From Caprella mutica (Eukaryota; Arthropoda; Malacostraca; Amphipoda; Caprellidae): a stretch of DNA of 64,000 bases. The translations under genes were made by a program, and so were the position numbers. The stretch covers positions 186,001 to 250,000 of the forward strand of contig CANNZV010000421.1 of NCBI GenBank assembly GCA_947561585.1, written 5' to 3'. Below, one piece after another: positions 35,404-48,416 of the stretch (position 1 is its first letter; every line of letters starts with the position of its first letter). The notes under the pieces are model-generated. The model made no database searches, had not been told where the DNA came from, and was given only the letters and a program-made list of their open reading frames with translations.

Positions 35404-36580
35404 GGTGATAAGGCTCTACCGGGCTGATAATAACGCTCTACCGGGCTGATAATAACGCTCTACCGGGTTGATAATAACGCTCTACCGGGATGATAATAAA
35501 GCTCTACCGGGCTGATAATAACGCTCTACCGGGCTGATAATAACGCTCTACCGGGCTGATGATAACTCTCTTCCGGGCTGATGATAACTCTTTAGTCTCT
35601 ACCGGGCTGATGATAACTCTTTAGTCTCTACCGGGCTGATGATAACACTTTAGTCTCTACCGGGCTGATGATAACTCTTTAGTCTCTACCGGGCTATTAT
35701 AACTCTTTAGTCTCTATCGGGCTTATGATAACTCTTTAGTCTCTATCGGGCTGATGATAACTCTTTAGTATCTACCGGGCTGATATAACTCTTTAGTCTC
35801 TGCCGGGCTGATATAACTCTTTAGTCTCTACCGGGCTGATATAACTCTTTAGTCTCTACCGGGCTGATATAACTCTTTAGTCTCTACTGGGCTGATATAA
35901 CTCTTTAGTCTCTACTGGGCTGATATAACACTTTAGTCTCTACCGGGCTGATATAGTTCTTTAGTCTCTACCGGGCTGATATAACTCTTTAGTCTCTACT
36001 GGGCTGATATAACTCTTTAGTCTCTACCGGGCTGATATAACTCTTTAGTCTCTACCGGGCTGATGATAACTCTTTAGTCTCTACCGGGCTGATATAACTC
36101 TTTAGTCTCTACTGGGCTGATATAACTCTTTAGTCTCTACTGGGCTGATATAACACTTTAGTCTCTACCGGGCTGATATAGTTCTTTAGTCTCTACCGGG
36201 CTGATATAACTCTTTAGTCTCTACTGGGCTGATATAACTCTTTAGTCTCTACCGGGCTGATATAACTCTTTAGTCTCTACCGGGCTGATGATAACTCTTT
36301 AGTCTCTACCGGGCTGATATAACTCTTTAGTCTCTACTGGGCTGATATAACTCTTTAGTCTCTACTGGGCTGATATAACTCTTTAGTCTCTACTGGGCTG
36401 ATATAACTCTTTAGTCTCTACTGGGCTGATATAACTCTTTAGTCTCTACTGGGCTGATATAACTCTTTAGTCTCTACCGGGCTGATATATTTCTTTAGTC
36501 TCTACTGGGCTGATATATTTCTTTAGTCTCTACTGGGCTGATGATAACTCTTTAGTCTCTACCGGGCTGATGATAACTCG
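35404..36580. repeat. Compound 22-bp to 28/29-bp minisatellite
   Basis: Starts with a 22-bp unit (GCTCTACCGGGCTGATAATA plus AC) for about 7 copies, then switches to 29-bp units by gaining CTTTAGT, then to 28-bp units by losing one base in GATGATAAC. A distinctive pair (TAACACTTTAG, then GATATAGTTC) at 35926 is repeated at 36151, so a 225-bp block of eight units was duplicated. Confidence 0.93.
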
Positions 36581-36757
36581 CTACCCACTGCGTAATCACA
36601 TCTTTGTTTATTCTAATCATTTGAAGCCAGTGATAGGCTTACAGTTGTGTATAATAAGCCTGTGTATTAGATGCCAAATAGGATAAACTTATAGCAATGG
36701 AAAAGAATATTGAGAAAAACATAAGAGAAAATTAATGCATTTATTGTAGAATATATT

Positions 36758-37330
36758 TCGATCGTGTCCGAACAATTCGTCGTGAGGGAAAATTCGTTGC
36801 GGAGACAATTGGTTGCGGGCAATACGTCGGGGTCAATTTGCTGCGAACAAATTATTCTTTGCGGACCATTCGTCGCCGACAATTTTATATAATTTTTTAA
36901 ACATATACTTTTATTCAACACAATTTGTTAACAATCTTTTAATTCTTCAAATTACATCAGTAAACTTTTGAGTTGGTTTGATCTGAGATTTTTTAGGTTT
37001 GAGTAAATTACTCGTATTGTTGATACCAAGTTTTGATATTTTTATAAATTAATATTTTTTATGAAATTCAAAAATTTAAAAATTTATTTCAAGATATTGG
37101 AAAGTCAATTACAAATTCATTAGAAAATCATTAGTTTTGTAGACAACAAGTTTCGTTAATATTGTATCATTCATTATTTTAAATATTTGAAAAAAATGGA
37201 AAATGTGACAGATTTCATGGCAAAATGAAATGTGAAATTAATCAATAATATGACATATGGTTAAATGGAAAATACGGCTACGAATTGTCCATAACCTATT
37301 GTCCCATACGACTATATCCCTGCACCGATT
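36758..37330. mobile_element. Possible non-autonomous transposon with ATTCGTCG-type subterminal repeats
   Basis: 36763-36890 carries a run of degenerate CAATTCGTCG/GGACAATT words (AACAATTCGTCG, AAATTCGTTGCGG, CAATTGGTTGCGG, CCATTCGTCGCC). 37280-37305 has the inverted word CGAATTGTCC. The AT-rich interior shows no coding. Similar words (GGACTTTTCGTCC, GGACAATTCGTC) reappear at 38915-38945. Boundaries are uncertain. Confidence 0.45.
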
Positions 37331-38646
37331 TCGATACTACAATTCAATTTCAATTAAACTAATTTTAAAATATTTTTAATATGTGTAACTGTTTCTTTTG
37401 AGCTCTATTATAACAATAAATTCACCATATGTAGCGTGATACAAATTACAATCTTGTTGAATTATAATACCTCGTAATACAATTGAACTTATATGCTAAT
37501 ATAACTATGCAGTTGTATGATTAATAAACTTATTGTGTACCTAATATTTCTGACAATTTGATTGTAGTATCATTTATAATAATTTCATGTTAACATAAAA
37601 ATGGTTATCATAAAAATCATGATAAATATGAATGTATTATTGAGATTATAATTGTGTTATTGTCTGTTAATTATTTAATAAGGAGTTCATATATTTAATT
37701 AACCAATTAATTCTGTTAGCATATAACTCAGTTTTTATTAAGATGATAACGCATGTGAGAGGGTTATACAGTAGTGAAAATAATAAACAAATACATAGCG
37801 AGACACTAATGATGGGTAGTTAGTTTTTGCCATTCATTATAAAATTACTAAGTGAGAAATATTTTTCAGATAATTTACTTAGGTCCCCCCCTCCCCTCCT
37901 CTCAAGTACCACTCACCATCACCTGAGTAGAAAGGAGGAAGTTTAGCTTCATAGCAAATTAATTTGAGAGTTGCCTCTCAAGACGCACCACAGATTAGTT
38001 GCTTTCCTTTGTAGATAATAAAAAGACTTAGTGGTGGGTGAAATGGGCCGGTGTATTGTGTTACATTACCTAAGTACACCGAGGTGACGCTCCCTCCATT
38101 CATGTCTTACAAACCCTACTTCCGAAAGTAAACAAATGATCTGAAGTATTGGTTGTGTATCTAATTATACCTTATGATATGCAGAAACTGCAGTGCTTAT
38201 AGAATAATGTGAAGTTATTTCAGGCAATTCTTAAACAGTTTTGAACATATAGCTATGTATTGAAATATAATAAATTACAACATATTTTGTATATGTAATC
38301 GAAACAGATACATTGCAGTGAAATGGTAAAAAGTTTAAATATTGCACTTTTTGATATGCATCTCCAAACAATTTTTTTATTGAAAATAAGATCATTTCAA
38401 ATAATAATTAATAACAATATAATTAAAGTGAAGCACAATAGAAAAAATGCATTGGTTCCGATTATGTCTGTGAAGTATAATACACATTAATAGTATAATG
38501 AACAAATCTATATTGCAAAGAGTATAGAAAAGTTATAGTTACAAAATCTCTCTGTATAATAGTAGGTCATCACGATCATATTAACATGCTTTGGAAACGG
38601 GAGTGCCTAACATATCATGTCAGTCATTAGATAATAAATATGAAGG
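37331..38646. other. AT-rich intergenic DNA
   Basis: Unique AT-rich sequence. A short pyrimidine run (CCCCCCTCCCCTCC) lies at about 37885. No gene or RNA recognised. Confidence 0.4.
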
Positions 38647-38915
38647 TAGGGTAAGTTCGCATTATTGGACACTCAGTTTTTCGATCACATAATTTTACAT
38701 TTTATCTCGTTATTTTTATTAGTATCCATGATACCTGCTGGTATCTTTGTTATTTTAATTGGTTATTACAGCTATAGTATCCATGATACCTGAAGGTATC
38801 ATGGATACTAGCGATTATACCTAAAGGTATCATGGATACTAGCTGTAATTCATTTAAAATTATTGAAAAAAATATATGATCGAAAATGTAGAATGGCCGA
38901 TAATTCGTAACTTAC
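38647..38915. mobile_element. MITE-like element, copy C
   Basis: Starts TAGGGTAAGTTCGCATTATT and ends CGATAATTCGTAACTTAC. The interior holds a perfect 15-bp palindrome (38776-38790 against 38795-38809, 4-nt loop) of GTATCCATGATACC, plus further half copies at about 38721 and 38825. The word GGTATCATGGATAC is shared with copy D. Confidence 0.8.
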
Positions 38916-38983
38916 GGACTTTTCGTCCATGGACAATTCGTCAAAGAATTGCTGTATTTTATTTTATAAATCGTACATTAACT

Positions 38984-40241
38984 CTATCAGCAATAATTAT
39001 CAGCAATGAGTATCAGTAATGACTATCAGCAATGACTATCAGCAATAATTATCAGCAATGAGTATCAGTAATGACTATCAGCAATGACTATCAGCAATAA
39101 TTATCAGCAATGAGTATCAGTAATGACTATCAGCAATGACTATCAGCAATAATTATCAGCAATGACTATCAGCAATGACTATCAGCAATGACTATCATCA
39201 ATGACTATCAGCAATGACTATCAGCAATGACTATCAGCAATGACTATCAGCAATGACTATCAGCAATGACTATAAGCAATGACTATCAGCAATGACTATC
39301 AGCAATGACTATTAGCAATGACTATCAACAATGACTATCAGCAATGACTATAAGCAATGACTATCAGCAATGACTATCAGCAATGACTATCAGCAATGAC
39401 TATCAGCAATGACTATCAGCAATGACTATCAGCAATGACTATCAGCAATGACTATTAGCAATGACTATCAACAATGACTATCAGCAATGACTATCAGCAA
39501 TGACTATCAGCAATGACTATCAGCAATGACTATCAGCAATGACTATCAGCAATGACTATCACCAATGACTATAAGCAATGACTATCAGCAATGACTATCA
39601 GCAATGACTATCATCAATGACTATCAGAAATGACTATCAGCAATGACTATTAGCAATGACTATCAGCAATGACTATCAGCAATGACTATCAGCAATGACT
39701 ATCAGCAATGACTATAAGCAATGACTATCAGCAATGACTATCAGCAATGACTATCAGCAATGACTATCAGCAATGACTATCAGCAATGACTATTAGCAAT
39801 GACTATCAGCAATGACTATCAGCAATGACTATTAGCAATGACTATCAACAATGACTATCAACAATGACTATAAGCAATGACTATCAGCAATGACTATCAG
39901 CAATGACTATCAGCAATGACTATCAGCAATGACTATCAGCAATGACTATCAGCAATGACTATCAGCAATGACTATTAGCAATGACTATCAACAATGACTA
40001 TCAACAATGACTATAAGCAATGACTATCAGCAATGACTATCAGCAATGACTATCAGCAATGACTATCAGCAATGACTATCAGCAATGACTATCAGCAATG
40101 ACTATCAGCAATGACTATCAGCAATGACTATCAGCAATGACTATCAGCAATGACTATCAGCAATGACTATCAGCAATGACTATCGGTAATGACTATCAGC
40201 AATGACTATCAGCAATGACTATCAGCAATGACTATCAGCAA
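38984..40241. repeat. 13-bp minisatellite, about 97 copies
   Basis: Unit AGCAATGACTATC, with TAAGC, TTAGC and CAACA variants. The first 160 bp shows a 52-bp higher-order period: AATAATTAT at 38992, 39044, 39096 and 39148. Thirteen is not a multiple of three and stops occur, so this is not coding. Confidence 0.95.
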
Positions 40242-40445
40242 GGCAAAGTGCTAATCCGAAGTACAATAGTGCTATTTGGCAACTCTCAGCTTAACCCCCT
40301 CCTGCCCGTAGCTGCACATTTATCGCTATTTAGTGTAGATAAAGAGGACCACAGGCAGGGGGGAGAGTCATTCAATAATGAACTATTTGAGGTACAAAAA
40401 TGTAAGCACTGAAGATTAAATAAAGGGAGAGACTAACAAAGGGTA

Positions 40446-40506
40446 TGTGACTACTCTCAGCCACAGAGTGACTACTCTCAGCCACAGAGTGACTACTTTC
40501 AGTCAC
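40446..40506. repeat. Short 21-bp tandem repeat, about 2.9 copies
   Basis: GTGACTACTCTCAGCCACA plus GA repeated; the last copy has CTTTCAG. Confidence 0.85.
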
Positions 40507-40658
40507 TTTCATTATTGTATTCATTGCAAGTGTATATGCTAAATATTCAATCAATCCAATAATTACTCAATATTTAGACTGGTGGAAAATGAAGAGTCAA
40601 TTGCATTCAAAATGATCTTAGATAGAGGAGATTACCCAATGCAGTTACAACAAACATG

Positions 40659-41001
40659 TCATATGACAATGAAATATATCATATGACAATGAAATATATC
40701 ATATGACAATGAAATATATCATATGACAATGAAATATATCATATGACAATGAAATATATCATATGACAATGAAATATATCATATGACAATGAAATATATC
40801 ATATGACAATGAAATATATCATATGACAATGAAATATATCATATGACAATGAAATATATCATATGAAAATGAAATATATCATATGACAATGAAATATATC
40901 ATATGACAATGAAATATATCATATGACAATGATGTATATCATATGACAATGATGTATATTATATAACCATAGTCATATGACCATAAAAGTATGTCATATG
41001 A
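40659..41001. repeat. 20-bp minisatellite, about 16 copies plus degenerate tail
   Basis: Unit ATCATATGACAATGAAATAT, nearly perfect to about 40920, then GATGTATATC variants and a decaying tail of CATATGACCATA words. The core homogeneity suggests recent expansion. Confidence 0.95.
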
Positions 41002-41463
41002 GAGTTAAGTTTGACTGCGTCACAATCGTTGCAGACTCAACTAACCTCTAAATGTTAGTATACCATAATATTCTAGCATCACATAAGTAAAAGAACGATT
41101 AATTGAGATTTAATAAAACTTCCATAGTGTTCAAATTATGTGCATTAGTTATATACGGTACATCAGAGGCAGTGTATGAATGAAATTCAGTCACTGTGAC
41201 ACATTTTAAAAGTTATAAACTGTTTGAATATGCAGTGGTGTATTTTGACATGTCTATCACCTAATCCAGAGATAATGAAGACACAAAAGGGACCACAGAG
41301 CAGTGGGGGGTTGCCATCCTCACCACCAGGGGGCCTGGCTACCCACGGGGGGTGTGGCATGGGAAAGATTTTAATACATTTAGATAGGTGTCATGTTATA
41401 GAAAAATATACTTGCATCTCTTTTTTAAATAGTAGTCATTTTCTAGTTAGTTTACTAAGGTAG
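41002..41463. other. Spacer with a small GC-rich island
   Basis: 41280-41375 is GC-rich in an AT-rich background and follows an acceptor-like AATCCAG; one frame reads MKTQKGPQSSGGLPSSPP. No matching donor is seen and the peptide is not recognised, so no exon is called. Confidence 0.25.
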
Positions 41464-41693
41464 TAGGGTAAGTTACGAATTATTGTAAGGTTCCACATTT
41501 TCGGTCATATAACAAAAAGCTATATAGAAAATTATATTTATATTTAAATTTCATTTATAAATATAATTTTAAATGGTATACAAGATACTTGCGGGTATCA
41601 TGGATACCATTTAAAATTAAGTGATATTTATCATATCGTTTTACTCATATGACCGAAGATGTGAAACTGACCGATAATTTGTACCTTACCCTA
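41464..41693. mobile_element. MITE-like element, copy D (best preserved)
   Basis: 230 bp, from TAGGGTAAGTTACGAATTAT to CCGATAATTTGTACCTTAC plus CCTA, with terminal inverted repeats and TA at both edges. Subterminal TTTTCGGTCATATAA faces CATATGACCGAAGATGTG. The centre has inverted TTTTAAATGGTAT / ATACCATTTAAAA arms. There is no ORF; a non-autonomous DNA element. A TA target site would fit Tc1/mariner-like elements but is not proven. Confidence 0.85.
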
Positions 41694-42262
41694 CATCTTT
41701 TTCCTATCACTCCTATAAGTTTATTTTAGCTCTGCATGAGGTAAGTTTCAAATCCGATATTGCATGTGTATTGTGTAGGTACACAACACGGGTACATGGC
41801 GTGAAATTGTACTTCATTGTGCCCCTTGTCATGGATAGTGTACTTACAATTGTTATTGTTGTAATAATTATCGAGAGATTAGCTGCAGTAAATACTGAAG
41901 AGACTAATTCTACCACAAAATCTTTTGCTTCCAATGCAAAAGGTGGAGAGGAAAAAAGATATAGAAATAAATAAGAAATAAACAGTTGATATGGAATTAG
42001 AAAGTTTAGAGTTATATAAATAAACAATTTAAAAATATGAAAAATAACCTATAATTAGTTATTAATATAAAATACTTCAGAGAAAATAGTGTTTTTATAA
42101 GAAAACGTGAGTGTGATCGAGAATCAGAAAGATTGACATGTTTACATTATTTCCCGATAGACACCTTATTTTAATAAAAGTTTACAAATTGTCAGTTAAT
42201 ACACCATATGAACTAATAAACTATTTATAGAATAATGAGTAAAAATATTACACGCATTTTTT
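41694..42262. other. AT-rich spacer
   Basis: 41713-42027 is open on the - strand (104 codons) and overlaps an open frame on the other strand; neither has recognisable features beyond hydrophobic low complexity. No gene called. Confidence 0.3.
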
Positions 42263-42360
42263 AAACGTCATTTTTACAAACGTTCTTTTTGCAAACATTC
42301 TTTTTACAAACGTTCTTTTTACAAACGTTCTTATTACAAACGTTCTTTTTACAAACGCTT
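42263..42360. repeat. 15-bp tandem repeat, about 6 copies
   Basis: Unit CAAACGTTCTTTTTA with small variants (CATTC, TTATTA). Confidence 0.88.
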
Positions 42361-43497
42361 ATTGGAATACAGAAAGTCGGCGTCAAAGAATTGTATGATT
42401 TACTTTATCAATTTAGCTAACTTTTCTTTCATTTATTATTCAATATTCGGACTAACAAATGCACACGCAAGTGAATATTGTCATAAAGTATTTATTTATA
42501 GGGGCCGTATAGTTTCACTAGCTATTATAATAGTCTATTACCAGACTATCTAAATATTATTCACTTATTTGGTACTCTGATAGAGCTGATACCTAATCAA
42601 TAGCACAAATAGCATTATAAGGAGTTCTCTCAGTGAGTCAATAGAAGCCTGGTGTGAGGGTATTAATACCCTTAATACCCTGGTAATAGCCCTTAAGCAG
42701 CCCCTAAATACCACTAATACCACCTCATAGTACCCACCTCTACCACATAGTTTGTACACAGTCTTTTACCTCCTATTGGTCAATGTACACTACTATTTGA
42801 ATGCTAGCACAAAATGGCATGGAGTTATATACCAATGATTATTATCCAATTATATTTGACTTCAAGTTTTAATATTTATATTAAAATTTATTTTTACACT
42901 ACAATAAAAATTTATTTATTTCAAAATATTTTTAAATTTGAACACAAACTTTTTAACATCAAGATGATTTAAATTATTTTTCATTTTTTTATTTTCAAAC
43001 TATTTGGTGGATGTCTTCTTATTCTAAACCATATATTGTATTTAAAATTCTAATTGTAAATCACATACTTTATTCAAAAAGTAACCACATCTTTTTTACC
43101 TCAATAGATACGTATAGGGTTAAGCAGTGCAGCAACTCTACGGTAAATAGTACCAGTATTTCATTTACTCGTTGTGACGCTTCATTTTAAGTAACAAAGT
43201 TTATTAACTAAGTAGCTTTCAATGGTTTGGTAATGGAGTCATAATAAAAAACTGAATTCAATTTCAATAATTTACGCGTTCTTATTAATTATTTTTTCTC
43301 GTCAACAATGAACAGGAATTAATTTAATAACTTTATACATTGTATTTAAAAGATGATGTTTTCATGAATATTAGATAGCTTAGTACATCATTTTACTAAC
43401 TTAGTGACTCACGAAGATGAGAATGACTGTGATTTACACACAAAATATGTAAAGTAACTTTTCTTTGAATAAGATCAATTATTTCGCAAATCACAGT
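42361..43497. other. AT-rich intergenic DNA
   Basis: A run of degenerate TAATACC/TACCAC words occurs at 42660-42740. GCAGCAACTCTACGGTAAA at about 43130 resembles a word at 53599, possibly another small dispersed repeat. No gene seen. Confidence 0.35.
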
Positions 43498-43672
43498 TTC
43501 CTAAACCCTTATTTTTTCTAAATTTTACCTTTTTTTTCTCGTGTACCCAAACCAATTTTAAAACATCTTCAAGCGTTACAATTTGTATAGTAAATTTTTT
43601 GGAAATGCGATTTTAGTGAACTGTGAAGAAATCATTATAGATACCCTTTTCCCTGACTGAGTACAATTATAT
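43498..43672 (+). repeat. Dispersed repeat, partner of 7390-7560
   Basis: Shares TCGTGTACCCA, AATTTTAAAACATCTTCAA (TATTTTAAAATATCTACAA in the partner) and AACTGTGAA in the same order. Diverged, unclassified. Confidence 0.6.
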
Positions 43673-43860
43673 CTCACAGAACTAATTTGTTATATGCCGA
43701 ACTGGTTTAAAAAACAACTGTCAATGAATTTGGTGCTCATCAAATACTCCATGTAAAGATTTGCACTATTAGGTAGTTACTTTTTATTGCTAAGTACACT
43801 TAATATTTATATGAAAACATATACTTTATAACAAATTATTATTGTCCTTACAGTGCTGTG

Positions 43861-44508
43861 ATCAGGCCTTTACTCACTCTAGGTAACTATAGTCAGGCCT
43901 TTACTCACTCTAGGTGGCTATAGTCAGACCTTTACTCACTCTAGGTGGCTATAGTCAGGTCTTTACTCACTCTAGGTGGCTATAGTCAGGTCTTTACTCA
44001 CTCTAGGTGGATATAGTCAGGTCTTTACTCACTATAGGTGGCTATAGTCAGGTCTTTACTCACTCTAGGTGGCTATAGTCAGGCCTTTACTCACTCTAGG
44101 TGGCTATAGTCAGGCCTTTATTCACTCCAGGTGGCTATAGTCAGGTCTTTACTCACTCTAGGTGGCTATAGTCAGGTCTTTACTCACTCTAGGTGGCTAT
44201 AGTCAGACCTTTACTCACTCTAGGTGGCTATAGTCATGCATTTACTCAATCTAGGTGGCTATAGTCAGGCCTTTACTCGCTCTAGGTGGCTATAGTCATG
44301 CCTTTACTCACTCTAGGTGGCTATAGTCATGCCTTTACTCAATCTAGGTGGCTATAGTCATGACTTTACTCACTCTAGGTGGCTATAGTCAGGTCTTTAT
44401 TCACTCTGAGTGGCTATAGTCATGCTTTTACTCACTCTAGGTGGCTATAGTCAGGCCTTTACTCACTCTAGGTGTCTATAGTCAGGTCTTTACTCACTCT
44501 GGGTGGCT
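43861..44508. repeat. 31-bp minisatellite, about 21 copies
   Basis: Unit made of CTATAGTCAGGCC and TTTACTCACTCTAGGTGG, with GGTCT, CATGCC and GACCT variants. Confidence 0.94.
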
Positions 44509-45978
44509 TTGTTCTAACCGCTAGGCTGTATAGGTGTCATTTCTGGCTAAATTCATGGCCGCTGACAGCGTTAGGAGGCTTGCACTTAGCTTATTAAGCG
44601 GTGGTAGAATATCAGCGCTATATGTCTACAGTGCCCCTGGCAACGCTTCTTTGCCATTTATATTGTCTTGGTGCTAGTAGAAGAATGAAGTCACTTATAA
44701 CTTCACTTCTAATTGAAAAACACGACCACGATAAAAAATAAAAGAGAAATGCTAAATCTATTTCACTTTGGCTAGTATTAAGTTATATGATATGTATACG
44801 CATGCATATTATAAAGATATTTAAGTAATTTAGAAATAATTAACCTAAGGTCTTATCGCTGACAGCAAAAGGAAATTAAGTACAAGGGACTGGAAGAAGC
44901 AGTCAGAAAGGAAAGTGGCTTCATGAACAATGTCACCTGTCTGTGACAATCCTCGTTGGATGCAGAAAAGCTTAGTGAATATTAACTTGTAATGTAACTG
45001 TACGAAGATTAACTTAAATAATCCTAAATTTAGATAAAAGAGTATTTCTACGCACATACGACAGGTTGTTTATTATTATGCAGATGTGCATTAATGCAAT
45101 GCTACTGTAAATTATTTCTCAGTATAGAGACTGAACACTTATACACTTGTAAATAATGTGAAGAAAATATCAAATATAATGTGGCAGCTTCTTTAATTAT
45201 GAATAAAGCCATTTATATATTTTATATGAAAATATACCAGAATCAATCGTTTAAATACGTGACTGCGACATTTGTAACCTGAGAAAATGTGTAATGAATT
45301 AAAAATAAAATAATCATAATAAATAACTTGCTTTAGAATGTATACAAATTAAATATTAAGTTTGTTTTAGCTACGTATTTAACTACTTTAATATAGTAGA
45401 TACCACAGTTCTACAGTGAAAATTGCAAAAATTCGACTCAAATAAAATTTAACAAATTCTATTTCAATAAAAAAAATAATTAACACTTTGAGTGAGAAAA
45501 ATCTAAAGGGAAACAAAGTTCGGAGAGAAATAGATAATTTATTTTACAGAATAGAAGATAAAAACTTTTAGAATACATAGCCTATTAGAGGCAAATTCAC
45601 ATTTAACACCAACCTATTCGTTAATAGCTGGCAATTGAATGTTCACCTGTTAAAATGGTAGTAACTTATGGTAGTAATTAAATACTACAAATGTTGGTTG
45701 TGTAGCCATAAATACAATTGTTAGGTATGAATGAAATAATAATATAATTTTTAAATGTAGTCTATTCATGATGTTGTATTTTTGTATTTTTTTCAACATT
45801 TAAGAAAATCTCAAAATTCAATAGAATATTAAAAGTAAAGATAACAAAGTAAAATATGTTTTTATTAGTGTATATCAGTTAAGAAATGAATAGACCATAA
45901 ATTTAGTAAATAAAATTAGTGTTGATAGATCGTATCAAATTGTATTATTTAAATTATAACAAAAGAAATTAATAAATG
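44509..45978. other. Unique DNA; GC-richer island 44520-44700 then AT-rich
   Basis: 44520-44700 has balanced composition and distinctive words (CATGGCCGCTGACAGCG, AGCTTATTAAGCGGTGG, CCCCTGGCAACGC) without an open frame; it could be regulatory DNA. From 44845 to 45057 a - strand frame is open but unrecognised. The rest is AT-rich without features. Confidence 0.35.
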
Positions 45979-46318
45979 TATTCACCTGTACACTAGTGTT
46001 CACCGGCACAGTAGTGTTCACCTGTACACTAGTGTTTACCTGTACACTAGTATTCACCTGTTCACTAGTGTTCACCTGTACACTAGTGTTCACCTGTACA
46101 CTAGTGTTCATCTGTTCACTAGTGTTCACCTGTTCACTAGTGTTCACCTGTTCACTAGTGTTCACCTGTTCACTAATGTTCACCTGTACACTAGTGTTCA
46201 CCTGTTCACTAGTGTTCACCTGTTCACTAGCGTTTACCTGTACACTAGTGTTCACCTGTTCACTAGCGTTTACCTGTTCACTAGTGTTCACCTGTTCACT
46301 AGTGTTCACCTGTACATT
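45979..46318. repeat. 18-bp minisatellite, about 19 copies
   Basis: Unit TGTTCACCTGTACACTAG, alternating with GTTCACTAG forms. Eighteen is a multiple of three and both strands are open: + reads VFTCTL/VFTCSL, - reads QVNTSV/QVNTSE. No supporting gene structure; called as a repeat. Confidence 0.94.
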
Positions 46319-47533
46319 AATAGCAAGGCGTCTCATCTCACATGCTAATTGTCAATAGTAAAGACAAGACAAAAGAACAGATGAACAATATACAGGACTG
46401 CCTTACAGTGAGTCTTGCACGCAGTACAGCGCCATATGTACTGTGGTAGTTAAGCATAGATATATTAATATATCATTTCATTTAATTGATTTGAATGAAC
46501 ATAGTGCTAGAGCATTCATTACAACTGTGATATTATAAAATATTTATAGAATTAAGTAATTGAATAATCTAAGCAATAAACGTCAAGTAAACCTATTCCA
46601 AACCTCTCTTCTAACATATAATTCTTGTAATAATACTTAGGCATTAAATAGCATTAACATATATAAGGAATAGTAATTAGCCACCTTGTACCTACATCTG
46701 TCACTGTGTTTGTCCTTAGCATTTCTATTAAAGTAAGTAGGTCCTGCGGCAGCTAATTCAGACGCAACTCCCCGTTGGTTTGGAGACAATACATCAACTT
46801 GCAAGAGACATACCTACCTATGCACAGTCGAACAAAAAGAAAACAACTGAGCAATTTCCATGTGTGTGTCATTACGCAGATTGTGAAGAAAGAAAGAATA
46901 TTACCCCCCTCAAACGATGGAGAGAAATGAAAATGATCATACACCGTGTAGTGTATTTGGAACTGTGGACAATGTACTGGAAATACAAAATATTGCTAAT
47001 CTCCAGATAGGTAGTGAGTCTCTGAGAAAACAAGTAATGGTACAAATAATAGCTAGGGTAAAGGAACAATTGCCAGATGCGAATTGAATATAGAAAGAAA
47101 ATTTCAGTTGGATATTATTTAAAAATGGCATCAAAATATATTATAGTGGTAATATTTTGATTCAATATTTTAGTAATAATCTCTTGAAAAGTTCATACGG
47201 TTTTTAATTCGCATTTGGTAATTATTTCTTCACCCTATGTGATATTGAATAAGTAAATTAAATGTTTGTTTTCTTTTCTTCAAAACTATCTTTATAAATA
47301 TACTCTGCTATTAAGTGGTAGGTACTCCATGCAATGAGTTGAGATTTATTTTCGATAATGAGACACTTTCTAATTATCGTAAATATCGAACTATTTAACC
47401 TTTTTATTCCTATTTTCTCTTTAATCTTTATAAAATGTATAATATTACTTTCACTATTAGGATGAATTCAGTCGCGGCAAATTCCTAGTTCACGTTCCTA
47501 ATTAAATTGGGAATGTGAACTAGTTAGGCCGCA
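46319..47533. other. Intergenic DNA
   Basis: Mostly AT-rich. 46750-47010 is open in several frames on both strands, typical of chance in a GC-richer patch. No gene called. Confidence 0.35.
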
Positions 47534-47600
47534 CAGCGTTTCCCAACCCTGGGGTCGCGAAGCGCTTTCCATGGAGTCGCCAAAGAAACCAAATAAATAT
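47534..47600 (+). mobile_element. One-ended hAT-like terminus
   Basis: CAGCGTTTCCCAACCCTGG then GTCGCGAAGCGC resembles the common hAT end beginning CAGxGxTTCCCAACC. The opposite end was not found within 600 bp, so this is a fragment or an element with a diverged right end. Confidence 0.5.
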
Positions 47601-48416
47601 TCAATAATAAGGAAGTACCAAATATATTATATCTTTGGTTATTACTAGGAATTTACCTCAGTAGCTACTATAAAGCAGTGTAATGCTAAATTTACACATT
47701 GGAATATGTACATTTATTAGGGATATAATTGCGACCAATAAAAGTATTGCACAATAAACTGCACATCATTTTTAGATAAACAATAAACGTTATAATCTAA
47801 AAATGGCATCAATTATTCAATTCAGCTATTCGTTAACTACATTCTAACATATATTTTACTTGACTACAAAGTTTACAATATAACCCAATTGAACTTAACT
47901 TTAATTATCTAACATCCGTGTTCACTTTTTGGCGTGAGTTCTCTGTGCAATTCTCCTGGGAAAATGGCATAAAGGTACAATCGATGCTTACATTACCCTC
48001 AGAAAGGCTCATTGTGAAGAGACGTAATTAGCAGACTGCTCTTCGTACCACGAAAAGGATATCAAACCTTATCCCATGCCACAAAAGACCGAAGAATACA
48101 AAGCCATTATCGAAAACAGATTAGAACTGCAGTCCTGGTGAAATAAATGATTGAAAAGGAGTTTAAAGAGTTCTTCTTTTCATGATTTGTTGATAAACAG
48201 AGCAGCTATGGTTGCAACTAAGTACTAAAATAGTCTTAGGTTGTTTCAGATTAGAGGGAGATAGGTATCAATATTCTGCACCGCTTTGCAGGCACATTCA
48301 AAAGGCTTTTGTTTGAAGTTAGAGGATAGCTGCTGCTAAAGGTTTAGGCCTCTAATTAACAAATACAAAGAGAAAGGAGTTGCGAAACAGTGAGCTAAGG
48401 TAGCGAGCATGAGAAA
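47601..48416. other. Spacer before the large 17-bp array
   Basis: Unique sequence, AT-rich then balanced toward 48416. No ORF of note. The array starts abruptly at 48417. Confidence 0.35.

Noticed and set aside
41224..41463. GC-rich ORF with GGLPSSPPGGL
   Set aside because: Acceptor-like site upstream but no donor, and no similarity; too weak to call an exon.
45935..46358. Hexapeptide-repeat ORFs on both strands (QVNTSE / VFTCSL)
   Set aside because: An 18-bp minisatellite keeps both strands open; no signal peptide, splice site or non-repeat domain supports a protein.
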